A model generated the notes under the pieces. The model did not search any database. It saw nothing but the letters and a program-made list of their open reading frames with translations, and was not told where the DNA came from. A DNA stretch of 48,456 nt from contig NZ_LIQZ01000059.1 of assembly GCF_001418655.1 (NCBI RefSeq), forward strand, positions 1 through 48,456. The letters are read 5' to 3'. Shown piece by piece: positions 15,848-24,537 of this stretch. How positions within the stretch are numbered: the first letter of the stretch is position 1; the number at the start of each line of letters is the position of its first letter. Position numbers and translations under genes: made by a program. Source of the stretch: Streptomyces phaeochromogenes. GTDB lineage: Bacteria > Actinomycetota > Actinomycetes > Streptomycetales > Streptomycetaceae.

Positions 15848-17269
15848 GGGAATCCTGGGCCTGGTCCTGCTCCGCGCCACCACCCGCCGATGACGCCCAC
15901 GACGGCGCAGCGTCACCAGCGTCACGAACGCACCCGCGAGTACGCAGCACGCCGCGAGCCGGAGTCCGAGGTCGTAGCCCTCCAGGAACGCGCCGCGGGG
16001 ATCGGCGCCGGAACGGAGCTCGGCGCTCTCACGCCGGGTGAGGACCACGCCCACCAGGACCACCCCGAACACACCGGAGACCTCGCGTGCCGCGCTCACC
16101 AGACCGGTCGCCATCCCCATCCCGGTCTCCGGAACCCGGTCGAGACTGCGCACGGTCAGGGGAGTGGTGAACGCGGAACCCCAGCCGATCAGCAGCAGCC
16201 CCGGCTGCAGATCCCAGAAGCCGGCCCGCGCACCCGCCCCCGAGACGTACAGCAGACCGACCGCCACCAGGCAGAGGCCACCCGCGATCGAGACATGCGC
16301 GCCCAGCGCCCGGGCTGCCCGCTCGGCCACCGGCGTCCCCAGCAGCAGCGCGCCCGCCAGCGGCAGAAACGCGAGCCCCGCACCCGTCGGCGAGAAGCCG
16401 AGCACCCGCTGGAGATAGAGGGCCGTGAAGAAGAACACCCCGTTGACGCCGATGCCCCACAGCACCTGCGCGGCGATCCCGCCGGTGAGGAACCGGTCGC
16501 GCAGGAGCCCCAGTTCGACCAGTGGCCGCGTGGTCCGGACCTCCACGACGACGAACGCACAGACGGCGACCGCCGAAACGCCCAGGCACAGTGGTACGGG
16601 CGCGGTGCCGAACCCGTGCTCCTGGCCGCGCACCAGACCGTAGGTGAGCAGATAGAGCGCGAGCACGGACAGCAGCACACCGGGCACATCGAGACCACCG
16701 CGCCGGGGAGCGGACCGGCCGGGCACGGCCGGCATCAGCAGCAGCACGATCAGCCCGAACGGGACGTTGAGCGCGAACACCCAGCCCCAGCCCCACCGTT
16801 GGGTGACGAAGCCGCCCACCACGGGTCCCAGTGCCAGCGCCACGGCCAGCGCCGCCGTCCACAGGCCCACGGCCGTCGCGCGCAGCCGCGCGGGCAGGTC
16901 GACCGCGATGACGGCGAGCGAGGCCGGGATGACCAGCGCGGCCCCCACCCCCTGCACCGTACGGGCCGCGATCAGCGTGCCCCCGCTGTCCGCGAGGGCT
17001 GCCGCCGCCGACGCCGCCGTGAAGACCACGACCCCGGCAGCCAGCACAGGTCTGCGGCCGAGCAGATCGGTCAGCCGTCCGCCCGGCAGCAGCAGCGCTC
17101 CGAAACTGAGCACATAACTGGCGGCCACCCACTCCAGGTCGGGCACCGTCAGACCCAGTTCGCGCTGCACGGTCGGCAGGGCCACATTGATGACCGTGTT
17201 GTCGAGCGTGGTGATGAACCCGGTCAGCGTGAGCAGGGAGAACAGCGCGAACAGCCGTGCACGTCCCAC
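15833..17269 (-). CDS. MFS drug exporter, 14-helix DHA2 type
   Basis: The 478-residue protein has the DHA2 (QacA/EmrB) signature TLDNTVINVALP in helix 1, the loop motif GRLTDLLGRRPVL between helices 2 and 3, and about fourteen hydrophobic segments. It would export a lipophilic compound using the proton gradient. GTG at 17269 is chosen for its AAGGAG site 6 bases upstream; in-frame codons before it are not membrane-like. It is divergent from the fatty acyl-AMP ligase gene across 254 bases, so it could export the product of the lipid-synthase set or be unrelated to it. Confidence 0.9.
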   Translation of the reverse strand: MGRARLFALFSLLTLTGFITTLDNTVINVALPTVQRELGLTVPDLEWVAASYVLSFGALLLPGGRLTDLLGRRPVLAAGVVVFTAASAAAALADSGGTLIAARTVQGVGAALVIPASLAVIAVDLPARLRATAVGLWTAALAVALALGPVVGGFVTQRWGWGWVFALNVPFGLIVLLLMPAVPGRSAPRRGGLDVPGVLLSVLALYLLTYGLVRGQEHGFGTAPVPLCLGVSAVAVCAFVVVEVRTTRPLVELGLLRDRFLTGGIAAQVLWGIGVNGVFFFTALYLQRVLGFSPTGAGLAFLPLAGALLLGTPVAERAARALGAHVSIAGGLCLVAVGLLYVSGAGARAGFWDLQPGLLLIGWGSAFTTPLTVRSLDRVPETGMGMATGLVSAAREVSGVFGVVLVGVVLTRRESAELRSGADPRGAFLEGYDLGLRLAACCVLAGAFVTLVTLRRRGRHRRVVARSRTRPRIPLVMK

Positions 17270-17523
17270 AAGACGCTCCTTCCGCCGTCGCACGGATTGT
17301 CGGCGGGAGAGGACCGCCCGGGCTCTGGCCCACGGCATGGAATCGACGGCACGCCTTTGTCAGCGAACTGACAGAAGGCGGCAGACGAACTGTCAGCACG
17401 TCGTCTAACCCGCCCCTCGCCCGGAGGCGGAACCTGGGGCACCGCCCCAAGCGGACGCACTCGCCCCCTCACTCCTCCCGCTCTCGCTCAACTCGCGCTG
17501 CCGTCGACCCAGTTGGAGCCCCC
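17270..17523. promoter_or_regulatory. divergent control region between MFS exporter and FAAL genes
   Basis: No gene is seen in this gap. TGTCAG-CGAA-CTGACA (17359-17374) is a perfect 6-bp inverted repeat. Read on the minus strand, CTGACAGTTCG and CTGTCAGTTCG form a direct repeat about 22 bases apart (17387-17397 and 17365-17375), close to two helical turns. The same CTGACAG motif lies at 15808. A regulator, perhaps the nearby PucR-type protein, may bind all three. No clear -35/-10 pair was found. Confidence 0.5.
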
Positions 17524-19254
17524 ATGACCTCCGTCCGGCCCGCCGAATCCGCCTCACTCACGGACCACCTGAGGCACTGGGCCAGACACCGGCCGCAACA
17601 ACGCGCCTTCAGCCACGTCGACTTCCCCGACAGCGCCCCCACCGGAGTGCACCGTGCCCTGGGATGGCGTGCCCTCGACGCGCGGGCCAGGGCCGTCGCC
17701 GACCGACTGGTCCAGGTCGCCTCCCCCGGCGAACGCGCCGCACTCGTGCTGCCCCAGGGGCTCGACTACGCGGCCGGCTTCCTCGGCTGCCTGTACGCGC
17801 GCGTCATCGCCGTACCTCTCTTCGGTCCCCAACTCCCAGGCCACGAAGGGAGGCTGGCGGCCGTCCTGGCCGACTGCGAACCGGCCTGTCTGCTCAGCGA
17901 CTCCCAAACGGCCCGCGCGATGGGCGAGTTCATCCGCGAACGCCGCCTGGCGGAGGTCCCGGTCGTCCCCGTCGATCGACTCCCCGTCCAACGGGGCGGG
18001 TTCATCGACTCGGGCGAACCGTCGGGCGCCCCCGAGCCGGACGACATCGCGTACCTCCAGTACACCTCCGGCTCCACCCGCAGCCCGGCCGGCGTGATGA
18101 TCAGCCACGCCAACGTCGTCGCCAACGCCCGACAGGCCATCGACGCGTTCATCGCCGACCCGGACGCCGCCACCACGGTCGGCTGGCTGCCTCTCTTCCA
18201 CGACATGGGCCTCGTCCTCAGCATCGCCGCGCCCGTCGTGGGCGGCTTCCCGTCCGTCCTCATGGACCCCTCCGCCTTCCTTCAGGACCCCGCCCGCTGG
18301 CTGCGCCTCCTCGGCTCGTACGAGGGCACCGTCAGCGCCGCCCCGAACTTCGCGTACGACTACTGCGTGGCCCGCACCGCCCCCGCGCTCGTCGACGAAC
18401 TCCGCCTGGACCGCGTACGGGTGCTCATCAACGGCAGCGAACCGGTGCGCGCCGGGACGATGGACCGTTTCCACGCGACCTTCGCGCCCGCCGGGCTCGA
18501 CCCGGCCGCGCACTGTCCGGCGTACGGCCTGGCGGAGGCCACCGTGTTCGTGACCGCGAGCTCCCGGGACGAACCGTCCTCGGCCGTCGCCTGCGACGCC
18601 GACGCGCTCATGGAGGGGCGGATCGAGGAGACGTCGGACGAGTCGGCGGCCGTCCTCGTCCCGTGCGGGGCGCCCGTCGGGCAGGAGCTGCAGATCGTCG
18701 GCCGGGACGGTGCCGTGCTGCCGCAGGGGCGGGTCGGCGAGATCCAGTTGCGCGGACCCAACATCGGGCTCGGCTACTGGAAGCGCGCCGGACTCACGGC
18801 CGAGACCTTCGGCTTCGGCGCGGCCGAGGACTGGCTGCGCACCGGAGACCTCGGTGCCCTGCACGACGGGCGGCTTCTCGTCACCGGCCGCCTCAAGGAC
18901 GTACTCATCGTGGACGGGCGCAACCACTACCCCCAGGACATCGAGGAGACCGTACAGACGGCAGTGGCCCTGATCCGCCGGGACCACCTCGCCGCGTTCG
19001 GAGTGACCCGGGCGGACGACGTGGGCGAGGACCTCATCGTGGTCGCGGAGCACCGGCGCGACACCGATCCGGCGCCGGAGGACACGCAGAACGCCGAACG
19101 GGTCGTCCGCGCCGCGATCTCCGCCCGTCACGGACTGCGCCTCGGCTCACTGCTGCTCGTACCGCCGGGCTCCGTCCCCCGCACGAGCAGCGGCAAGGTG
19201 TCCCGCGCGGCCACCCGGGCGCGCTTCCTCGACGGCGGGTTCGGGCCACGATGA
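17524..19254 (+). CDS. fatty acyl-AMP ligase (FadD32-like FAAL)
   Basis: The 576-residue protein is an ANL-superfamily adenylating enzyme with FAAL features. It has the ATP loop YLQYTSGSTRSPAGVMISH (about 177-195), WLPLFHDMGLV (221-231), NGSEPVR, and YGLAEATV near residue 337. A C-terminal hinge TGRLKDVLIVDGRNHYPQDI contains the Lys-Asp switch region. FAALs activate a free fatty acid as acyl-AMP and load it onto an ACP instead of CoA. Its gene overlaps the PKS gene by ATGA, and the PKS begins with an ACP, so acyl transfer to that ACP is the natural reading, as FadD32 does for Pks13. Start ATG at 17524, with TTGGAG upstream. Confidence 0.9.
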   Translation: MTSVRPAESASLTDHLRHWARHRPQQRAFSHVDFPDSAPTGVHRALGWRALDARARAVADRLVQVASPGERAALVLPQGLDYAAGFLGCLYARVIAVPLFGPQLPGHEGRLAAVLADCEPACLLSDSQTARAMGEFIRERRLAEVPVVPVDRLPVQRGGFIDSGEPSGAPEPDDIAYLQYTSGSTRSPAGVMISHANVVANARQAIDAFIADPDAATTVGWLPLFHDMGLVLSIAAPVVGGFPSVLMDPSAFLQDPARWLRLLGSYEGTVSAAPNFAYDYCVARTAPALVDELRLDRVRVLINGSEPVRAGTMDRFHATFAPAGLDPAAHCPAYGLAEATVFVTASSRDEPSSAVACDADALMEGRIEETSDESAAVLVPCGAPVGQELQIVGRDGAVLPQGRVGEIQLRGPNIGLGYWKRAGLTAETFGFGAAEDWLRTGDLGALHDGRLLVTGRLKDVLIVDGRNHYPQDIEETVQTAVALIRRDHLAAFGVTRADDVGEDLIVVAEHRRDTDPAPEDTQNAERVVRAAISARHGLRLGSLLLVPPGSVPRTSSGKVSRAATRARFLDGGFGPR

Positions 19255-22200
19255 GCGTCTCGCGCAGGGAGATCCGCGAGCTGATCGCGGGGCGGCTCCA
19301 GGACTGGTACGGGGTCAGCTCCGTCCAACTCCCCGACGACAGGCCCCTGGCGGAGGCAGGACTCACCTCCCGCGACGCGGTGGCCCTGACGGCCGACCTC
19401 AGCGAACTGGTCGGAAGACGCCTCCCGGACACGCTGCTGTGGGAGGCCCCGACGATCGACGCCCTGGTGAGACGCCTGGAGGCGACCGAGCCCCGTAAGG
19501 GGCGTGGGGCTGTGACATATGCTGCTCCTCCCCCACTCTCGGCTTCGCTCGAGCGGGGGGACCCCCATCGTGGGCGCGACCAGCCACGGCGGGCCGGCAG
19601 CGACCGAACTACCGAACCGGCCCCCGCAGTCGCCATCATCGGCGTCGGCTGCCGATTCCCCGGCGGCGTCACGTCCCCCGACGAATACTGGCAACTCCTC
19701 ACCGAAGGCCGCGACGCGGTAGGCACACTTCCGCCCGGCCGCTGGGACCCCTTCGTAGGGGATCCGGAACGACTGCCGGACGACGTGCCCCGGCACGGCG
19801 CCTTCCTCGGCGGCCTCGACGACATCGCCGGCTTCGACGCCGAGTTCTTCGGCATCCCCGCCCACGAGGCGACCGCCATGGACCCCCAGCACCGCATGCT
19901 CCTGGAAGTCACCCGGGAGGCCCTCGACCACGCGGCCCTCGCCGCACCCACGCTCGCGGGCACCCGCACGGGCGTCTTCGTGGGCATCAGCGGCAACGAG
20001 TACGCGCACCTCACGACCGCCGACCTCCGCGCCGTGGACGCCTGGACGGCCACCGGCGCGTCCATGAGCATCGCCGCGGGCCGGCTGTCGTACGCCCTCG
20101 ACCTGCGCGGCCCCAGCCTGTCCGTCGACACGGCGTGCTCGTCGTCGCTGGTCGCGGTGCACCACGCCGTACGCAGCCTGGCGACGGGCGAGAGCGACAC
20201 GGCACTCGCCGCCGGGGTGAACCTGCTTCTGACCCCCGCCGTCACCCTCGGCTTCCAGCGCGCGGGCGCCCTCGCCCCGGACGGCCGCTGCAAGGCCTTC
20301 GACGCCGCGGCCGACGGGATCGTACGCGGCGAGGGCTGCGGAGTCGTCGTACTGAAACGGCTCGCGGACGCCGAACGCGACGGCGACCGCGTCCTGGCGG
20401 TGATCCATGCGACGGCCGTCAACTCCGACGGCCGCTCCAACGGCCTGACCGCCCCCAACTCCGAGGCCCAGTGCGCCCTCCTCGCCGAGGCCCACACCGC
20501 CCCGACGACCGTGGACTACGTCGAGGCGCACGGCACGGGCACCGCCCTCGGCGACCCCATCGAGGCGAGCGCCCTCGGCGCCGTGCTCGGCCGCGAACGC
20601 TCCCTGGACCAGCCCCTCCTGATCGGCTCCGCCAAGACGAACCTCGGCCACCTGGAAGCCGCCGCCGGTATCGCGGGCCTGATCAAGACCGTGCTCGCCC
20701 TGCACCACGGCGAAATCCCCGCCCACCTGCACTTCACCCGCCCGGGCCCGCACGCCGACCTCGACGCGCTCGGCCTGCGGGTGGTCGGCTCGCCCGAACC
20801 CTGGCCCCGCTACTCGGGCACGGCCACCGCGGGCGTCTCGGCCTTCGGCTTCGGCGGTACGAACGCCCATGTCGTCCTCGCCGAACACCGCCGGGCCGCC
20901 CGGGCGAAGGGTCCCGCCGGACGCCCCGCCCTGCTCCTGCTCGACGGACCGACCAAGGAACGCGTACGCGCCTACGCCGGTGAGCTGGCCGCCTGGCTGG
21001 ACACCCCCGACAGTCGGCGCGTGCGCGACGCCGACCTCGCCCGCACCCTCGCGGGGCGCACCGGCCGTGGCCGCCATCGCGCGGCCCTCGTCATCCGCGA
21101 CCGCACCGAGACCCTCACCGCACTCGGCCGCCTCGCGGCGGGCGAACCCTCCCCGCGGCTGGTCACGGGGGAAGGGCGGCCGGGCGGGCCCGGCCCCATG
21201 GTGTGGGTCTTCTCCGGCTACGGCTCCCAGTGGCCCGGCATGGGCCGCCAACTCCTCGCGACGGAACCGGTGTTCGCCGCCGCCGTCGACCGACTGGAAG
21301 CCATCGTGCTCTACCACGCGGGGCTCTCCCTGCGCGCCGGACTCCGACCCGACGCCGACCTCTCGACCCCTGCCACCGTCATGCCCGTGCTCTACGGCGT
21401 CCAGGTCGCCCTCGCCGAACTGTGGCGCTCGTACGGCCTCGAACCCGACGCCGTCATCGGCCACTCGCTGGGCGAGATCGCGGCGGCGGTAGTCTCGGGC
21501 GCGCTGGACGAGGCCACTGGTGCCCGGATCGTCGCCGTACGCTCCCGGCTGCTGGACCGGCTGACCGGCGGAGCCATGGCGGTCGTGGAGCTGCCGGCGG
21601 CCGAAATTCCTTTGCTGGCAAGGGAGTTCGGCACGCTGGAAGTGGCCGTGCACTCCTCGCCCGCGCAGAGCGTGGTCACGGGCTCGGCCGAGGACGTGGC
21701 CGGGCTGGTCGCCCGGGTGACCGACAACGGCGGCTTCGCCCGTTCGCTGGGCGTGTCCGGAGCCGGCCACTCGCCCGAAGTCGACCCGCTGCTCGCGGAG
21801 TTCGCGTGGGAACTGGGCGAGGTCCGGCACTCCGAGCCCCGCTGTCGCCGCTACTCCACCGCGATCGGTGATCCCCGCGAGAGCGTGCCCTGTGACACGG
21901 AGTACTGGGCGGCCAACCTGCGCAACCCCGTCCGCTTCGCGCAGGCGGTGCGCGCAGCCGCCGAGGACGGCCACCGTGTCTTCGTCGAAGTCGCCCCGCA
22001 CGCCACGCAGTTGCACCCGCTGACCGACACCCTGCGCGATGCCGGCGCCGACGACGCGCTGATCGTTCCCACCCTGCGCCGCGACACCGACGACGCGCTC
22101 ACCTTCCGTACCTCGCTGGCCACGCTGCTCGTCCACGGCGTACGGGTGGCCCAGCCGCGGGAGGGCCTGCATCCCGAGGGCCGCATCATGGACGTCCCGC

Positions 22201-23444
22201 CGCCCCGCTGGCGGCACCGCCGCTTCTGGGCGGGGGAGGAGCCGGCCGATGAACCGTCCCGGGCGGAGCCTCTCGACCCGGCCGCCGGTCCTCTCGAACG
22301 GCTCCGGCTGTGCGTGGCCGCGGTCATGGGCTACAGCCCCGAACGCCTCGACCCCGACACCCCGTTGACCGACCTCGGGCTGGACTCCCTCACGGCCGTG
22401 CGGATACGGGCCGCGGTGGAGCGGGAGTTCGGCATCGAGGTGGAGCCGGGGGTGCTGCTCAGACGCGGGACGCTGAGGGCCGTGGCCGAGCTGCTGGAGA
22501 CCGGGGGAGAAGCGGAGACGGTCGGTACCGCGGCACGGCAGACGACGACCGGCGATCTGAAAGAGCCGGGGGCGGCGGTGAGTTCCGCCGCCGACATGCC
22601 CGTACGAGGCGCCGCCGCCGCAGCAGCCGCGACCAGGCCCGACGCGCCGACCCCTCTCCGCGCCTTCCCGGGAACCGGTCCCGGCACCCCCCTCTTCCTG
22701 GCCCACGCCGCAGGCGGATCCGCCGATGTGTACGCCCGGCTGGCCCATCGCCTGGACGGCGACCGCCCGGTGCACGGCTTCGACCGGCAGCCCGACCCCG
22801 ACGATGTGCCGGGACGGGCCGAGGAGTTCGCCCGGAGAGTACGAGCGGAGCTGCCCAAAGGCCCCTGGTTCCTTGGCGGTTGGTCGTACGGCGGTCTGGT
22901 CGCTCAGGAAGCGGCCCGGCTGCTCGCCCCGCACGGCAGGGTCCCCGCCCTGGTCCTGCTCGACTCGGTCCTGCCCCTGCCCACCAGCCTCACCGCGACC
23001 GACCTGGCCCTGCGGCACTTCCGGGACTTCGCCGCGTACGTGGAACGCACCTACGGCACCGCGCTCCACCTGCCGTACGGCGAACTCGCCGGGCTCGACG
23101 ACGCGGGACGGATCGACTTGGTCATCAAGGTGCTGCGGGACACCGTCGAACTGCCGGAAGCGGTCCTCGAACACCAGCGGACGTCGTACCTGGACCTGCG
23201 CAGCGGCGAGCGCCACCGGCCCGGGGGATACGCGGGCCGCACCCTGCTCTACCGGGCGAGCGAGACCGCTCCGCACACCGTCCACGACCCCCGGTACGAA
23301 CGCGGCGACGCGACGCTCGGCTGGGACGCGCACTGCGCCGACCTGACCGTCGTCCCGCTGCCCGGCCACCATCTGTCGCTGCTCGACCCCCCGGTCGTCG
23401 ACACGCTGGCCGCACTGCTGACACGCGATCTGCGGGACTCCTGA
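19251..23444 (+). CDS. Pks13-like polyketide synthase, ACP-KS-AT-ACP-TE
   Basis: The 1397-residue protein has one condensing module. ACP1: about 1-80, phosphopantetheine Ser40 in GLTSRDAV, a wording typical of FAAL-fed ACPs. A short low-complexity linker follows. KS: about 126-545, Cys296 in DTACSSSL, His427 in EAHGTGT, His467 in NLGHLEAAAG. AT: about 650-950, Ser739 in GHSLGE, and GAGH ending at 840 where malonyl-type ATs have HAFH. ACP2: about 1010-1080, Ser1046 in GLDSLTAV. TE: about 1130-1390, Ser1212 in GGWSYGG, His in PGHHLSLL. There is no KR, DH or ER, so a beta-keto product is expected. The order is that of mycobacterial Pks13, which joins two fatty chains by Claisen condensation. Part of the linker is encoded by a genomic repeat. 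Confidence 0.9.
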   Translation: MSVSRREIRELIAGRLQDWYGVSSVQLPDDRPLAEAGLTSRDAVALTADLSELVGRRLPDTLLWEAPTIDALVRRLEATEPRKGRGAVTYAAPPPLSASLERGDPHRGRDQPRRAGSDRTTEPAPAVAIIGVGCRFPGGVTSPDEYWQLLTEGRDAVGTLPPGRWDPFVGDPERLPDDVPRHGAFLGGLDDIAGFDAEFFGIPAHEATAMDPQHRMLLEVTREALDHAALAAPTLAGTRTGVFVGISGNEYAHLTTADLRAVDAWTATGASMSIAAGRLSYALDLRGPSLSVDTACSSSLVAVHHAVRSLATGESDTALAAGVNLLLTPAVTLGFQRAGALAPDGRCKAFDAAADGIVRGEGCGVVVLKRLADAERDGDRVLAVIHATAVNSDGRSNGLTAPNSEAQCALLAEAHTAPTTVDYVEAHGTGTALGDPIEASALGAVLGRERSLDQPLLIGSAKTNLGHLEAAAGIAGLIKTVLALHHGEIPAHLHFTRPGPHADLDALGLRVVGSPEPWPRYSGTATAGVSAFGFGGTNAHVVLAEHRRAARAKGPAGRPALLLLDGPTKERVRAYAGELAAWLDTPDSRRVRDADLARTLAGRTGRGRHRAALVIRDRTETLTALGRLAAGEPSPRLVTGEGRPGGPGPMVWVFSGYGSQWPGMGRQLLATEPVFAAAVDRLEAIVLYHAGLSLRAGLRPDADLSTPATVMPVLYGVQVALAELWRSYGLEPDAVIGHSLGEIAAAVVSGALDEATGARIVAVRSRLLDRLTGGAMAVVELPAAEIPLLAREFGTLEVAVHSSPAQSVVTGSAEDVAGLVARVTDNGGFARSLGVSGAGHSPEVDPLLAEFAWELGEVRHSEPRCRRYSTAIGDPRESVPCDTEYWAANLRNPVRFAQAVRAAAEDGHRVFVEVAPHATQLHPLTDTLRDAGADDALIVPTLRRDTDDALTFRTSLATLLVHGVRVAQPREGLHPEGRIMDVPPPRWRHRRFWAGEEPADEPSRAEPLDPAAGPLERLRLCVAAVMGYSPERLDPDTPLTDLGLDSLTAVRIRAAVEREFGIEVEPGVLLRRGTLRAVAELLETGGEAETVGTAARQTTTGDLKEPGAAVSSAADMPVRGAAAAAAATRPDAPTPLRAFPGTGPGTPLFLAHAAGGSADVYARLAHRLDGDRPVHGFDRQPDPDDVPGRAEEFARRVRAELPKGPWFLGGWSYGGLVAQEAARLLAPHGRVPALVLLDSVLPLPTSLTATDLALRHFRDFAAYVERTYGTALHLPYGELAGLDDAGRIDLVIKVLRDTVELPEAVLEHQRTSYLDLRSGERHRPGGYAGRTLLYRASETAPHTVHDPRYERGDATLGWDAHCADLTVVPLPGHHLSLLDPPVVDTLAALLTRDLRDS
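19520..19573 (+). repeat. Streptomyces interspersed palindromic repeat inside the PKS gene
   Basis: The stretch contains CTCCCCCACTCTCGGCTTCG and CTCGAGCGGGGGGACCCCCA in sequence, an imperfect stem-loop that I recall as a very common intergenic repeat in Streptomyces genomes. Here it is read in frame as linker residues 91-107 (AAPPPLSASLERGDPHR) between ACP1 and KS. This recognition rests on memory of the repeat, not on a search. Confidence 0.7.
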
Positions 23445-23457
23445 AGGGACTTGCCCC

Positions 23458-24456
23458 ATGACTCGTACGACTCGTATGGCTCGTAGGCGGAGATGCGCCG
23501 CGCTCGCGGTGACAACGGCCCTGCTCGGCGCGGGAGTCGGGCTCAGCGCCCCACCCGCGACGGCCGCTCCCGCCGCCGCGGTGGCCGCGGGCGCCACGAT
23601 CGTCGCCGAGAAGTGGCTCGACACCCGAACCGTCGACCTCACGGTCGCCTCCCCGGCGGTCGGCGCGTCCCTGCCTGTACGGGTGGTCCTGCCGACCGGG
23701 TACGCCGCACAGCCCGGCCGCACCTGGCCCGTGCTCTACCTCCTCCAGGGAGCGCACGACGACTACACGTCCTGGACGAGGGAGACGGACGTCGTCGACT
23801 TCCTCGCCGGCCAGGACGTCATCACCGTGATGCCGTCGTCCGGCCCCACCGGCATCCCCACCGACTGGTGGAACTACGGCAGCGCCGGCGCACCGGACTA
23901 CGAGGCATTCCAGGTCGACGAGTTGATGGGGGTGCTGCAGCAGAAGTTCCGGGCGGGGACGAAACGTGCCGTCGCCGGTGTCTCCACCGGTGGCTACGGC
24001 GCCCTGGCCTTCGCCGCCCGGCACCCCGGGACCTTCACCGCGGCGGCCTCGTACAGCGGGATCCTGGACACCACGGCCTTCGGCATGCCGACCGTGCTCA
24101 ACGCGATCGTCGCCCGCGAACAGTTGCTGCCGCTGACGCTCTGGGGCAGCCCGCTGCTCAACCGGGACAACTGGAACCGGCACAACCCCTCGGCGCAGGC
24201 CGCGGGCCTCAAGGGCACCAGCCTGTACATCTCCCAGGGCAGCGGTCTGGCGGGCGGTGACTTCGACAACCTCGAAGGCGCGGTGCTCGAAGGCGCGCTC
24301 TGGTCCCAGGCGCACCGCTTCACTGATCGGCTGGATGCCCTGGGCGTCCCGGCCCAGGTGCACTTCTACAACGGCGGAGCACACGCGTGGCCGTACTGGC
24401 GACAGGAGTTCAAGGCGTCGTGGCCCATGCTCGCGGCGGGCCTCGGCCTGAGCTGA
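23458..24456 (+). CDS. secreted antigen-85-like esterase/acyltransferase
   Basis: The 332-residue protein has a signal peptide: basic MTRTTRMARRRR, hydrophobic ALAVTTALLGAGVGL, then a likely cleavage after ATA-AP near residue 37. The mature part is an alpha/beta-hydrolase of the esterase-D/antigen-85 group: VLYLLQGAHDDYTSW (oxyanion side), nucleophile Ser176 in AGVSTGGYG, and His309 in NGGAHAWPYW, strongly like GTHSWEYW of mycobacterial Ag85. Ag85 proteins transfer mycoloyl groups to trehalose or arabinogalactan. Position: 13 bases after the PKS stop, so probably one operon, and the natural candidate to transfer the PKS product outside the membrane. A general esterase role cannot be excluded. 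Confidence 0.82.
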   Translation: MTRTTRMARRRRCAALAVTTALLGAGVGLSAPPATAAPAAAVAAGATIVAEKWLDTRTVDLTVASPAVGASLPVRVVLPTGYAAQPGRTWPVLYLLQGAHDDYTSWTRETDVVDFLAGQDVITVMPSSGPTGIPTDWWNYGSAGAPDYEAFQVDELMGVLQQKFRAGTKRAVAGVSTGGYGALAFAARHPGTFTAAASYSGILDTTAFGMPTVLNAIVAREQLLPLTLWGSPLLNRDNWNRHNPSAQAAGLKGTSLYISQGSGLAGGDFDNLEGAVLEGALWSQAHRFTDRLDALGVPAQVHFYNGGAHAWPYWRQEFKASWPMLAAGLGLS

Positions 24457-24537
24457 CCCGGGCCCGGGCCCGGGTTGATTCGGGCACAGGCCCGAGCTGA
24501 TCCCTGGCCCCGGTCGACCCCTCAAGGAGGAACCACC

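Noticed and set aside
17664..19250. Long in-frame extension upstream of the PKS start
   Set aside because: It overlaps the FAAL gene in another frame and reads as Arg/Pro-rich noise; ATG at 19251 overlaps the FAAL stop and starts the ACP.
19128..23723. 1531-residue open frame antisense to the PKS
   Set aside because: It is a GC-skew shadow of the PKS frame: compositionally biased, no motifs, and the sense strand has clear PKS domains.
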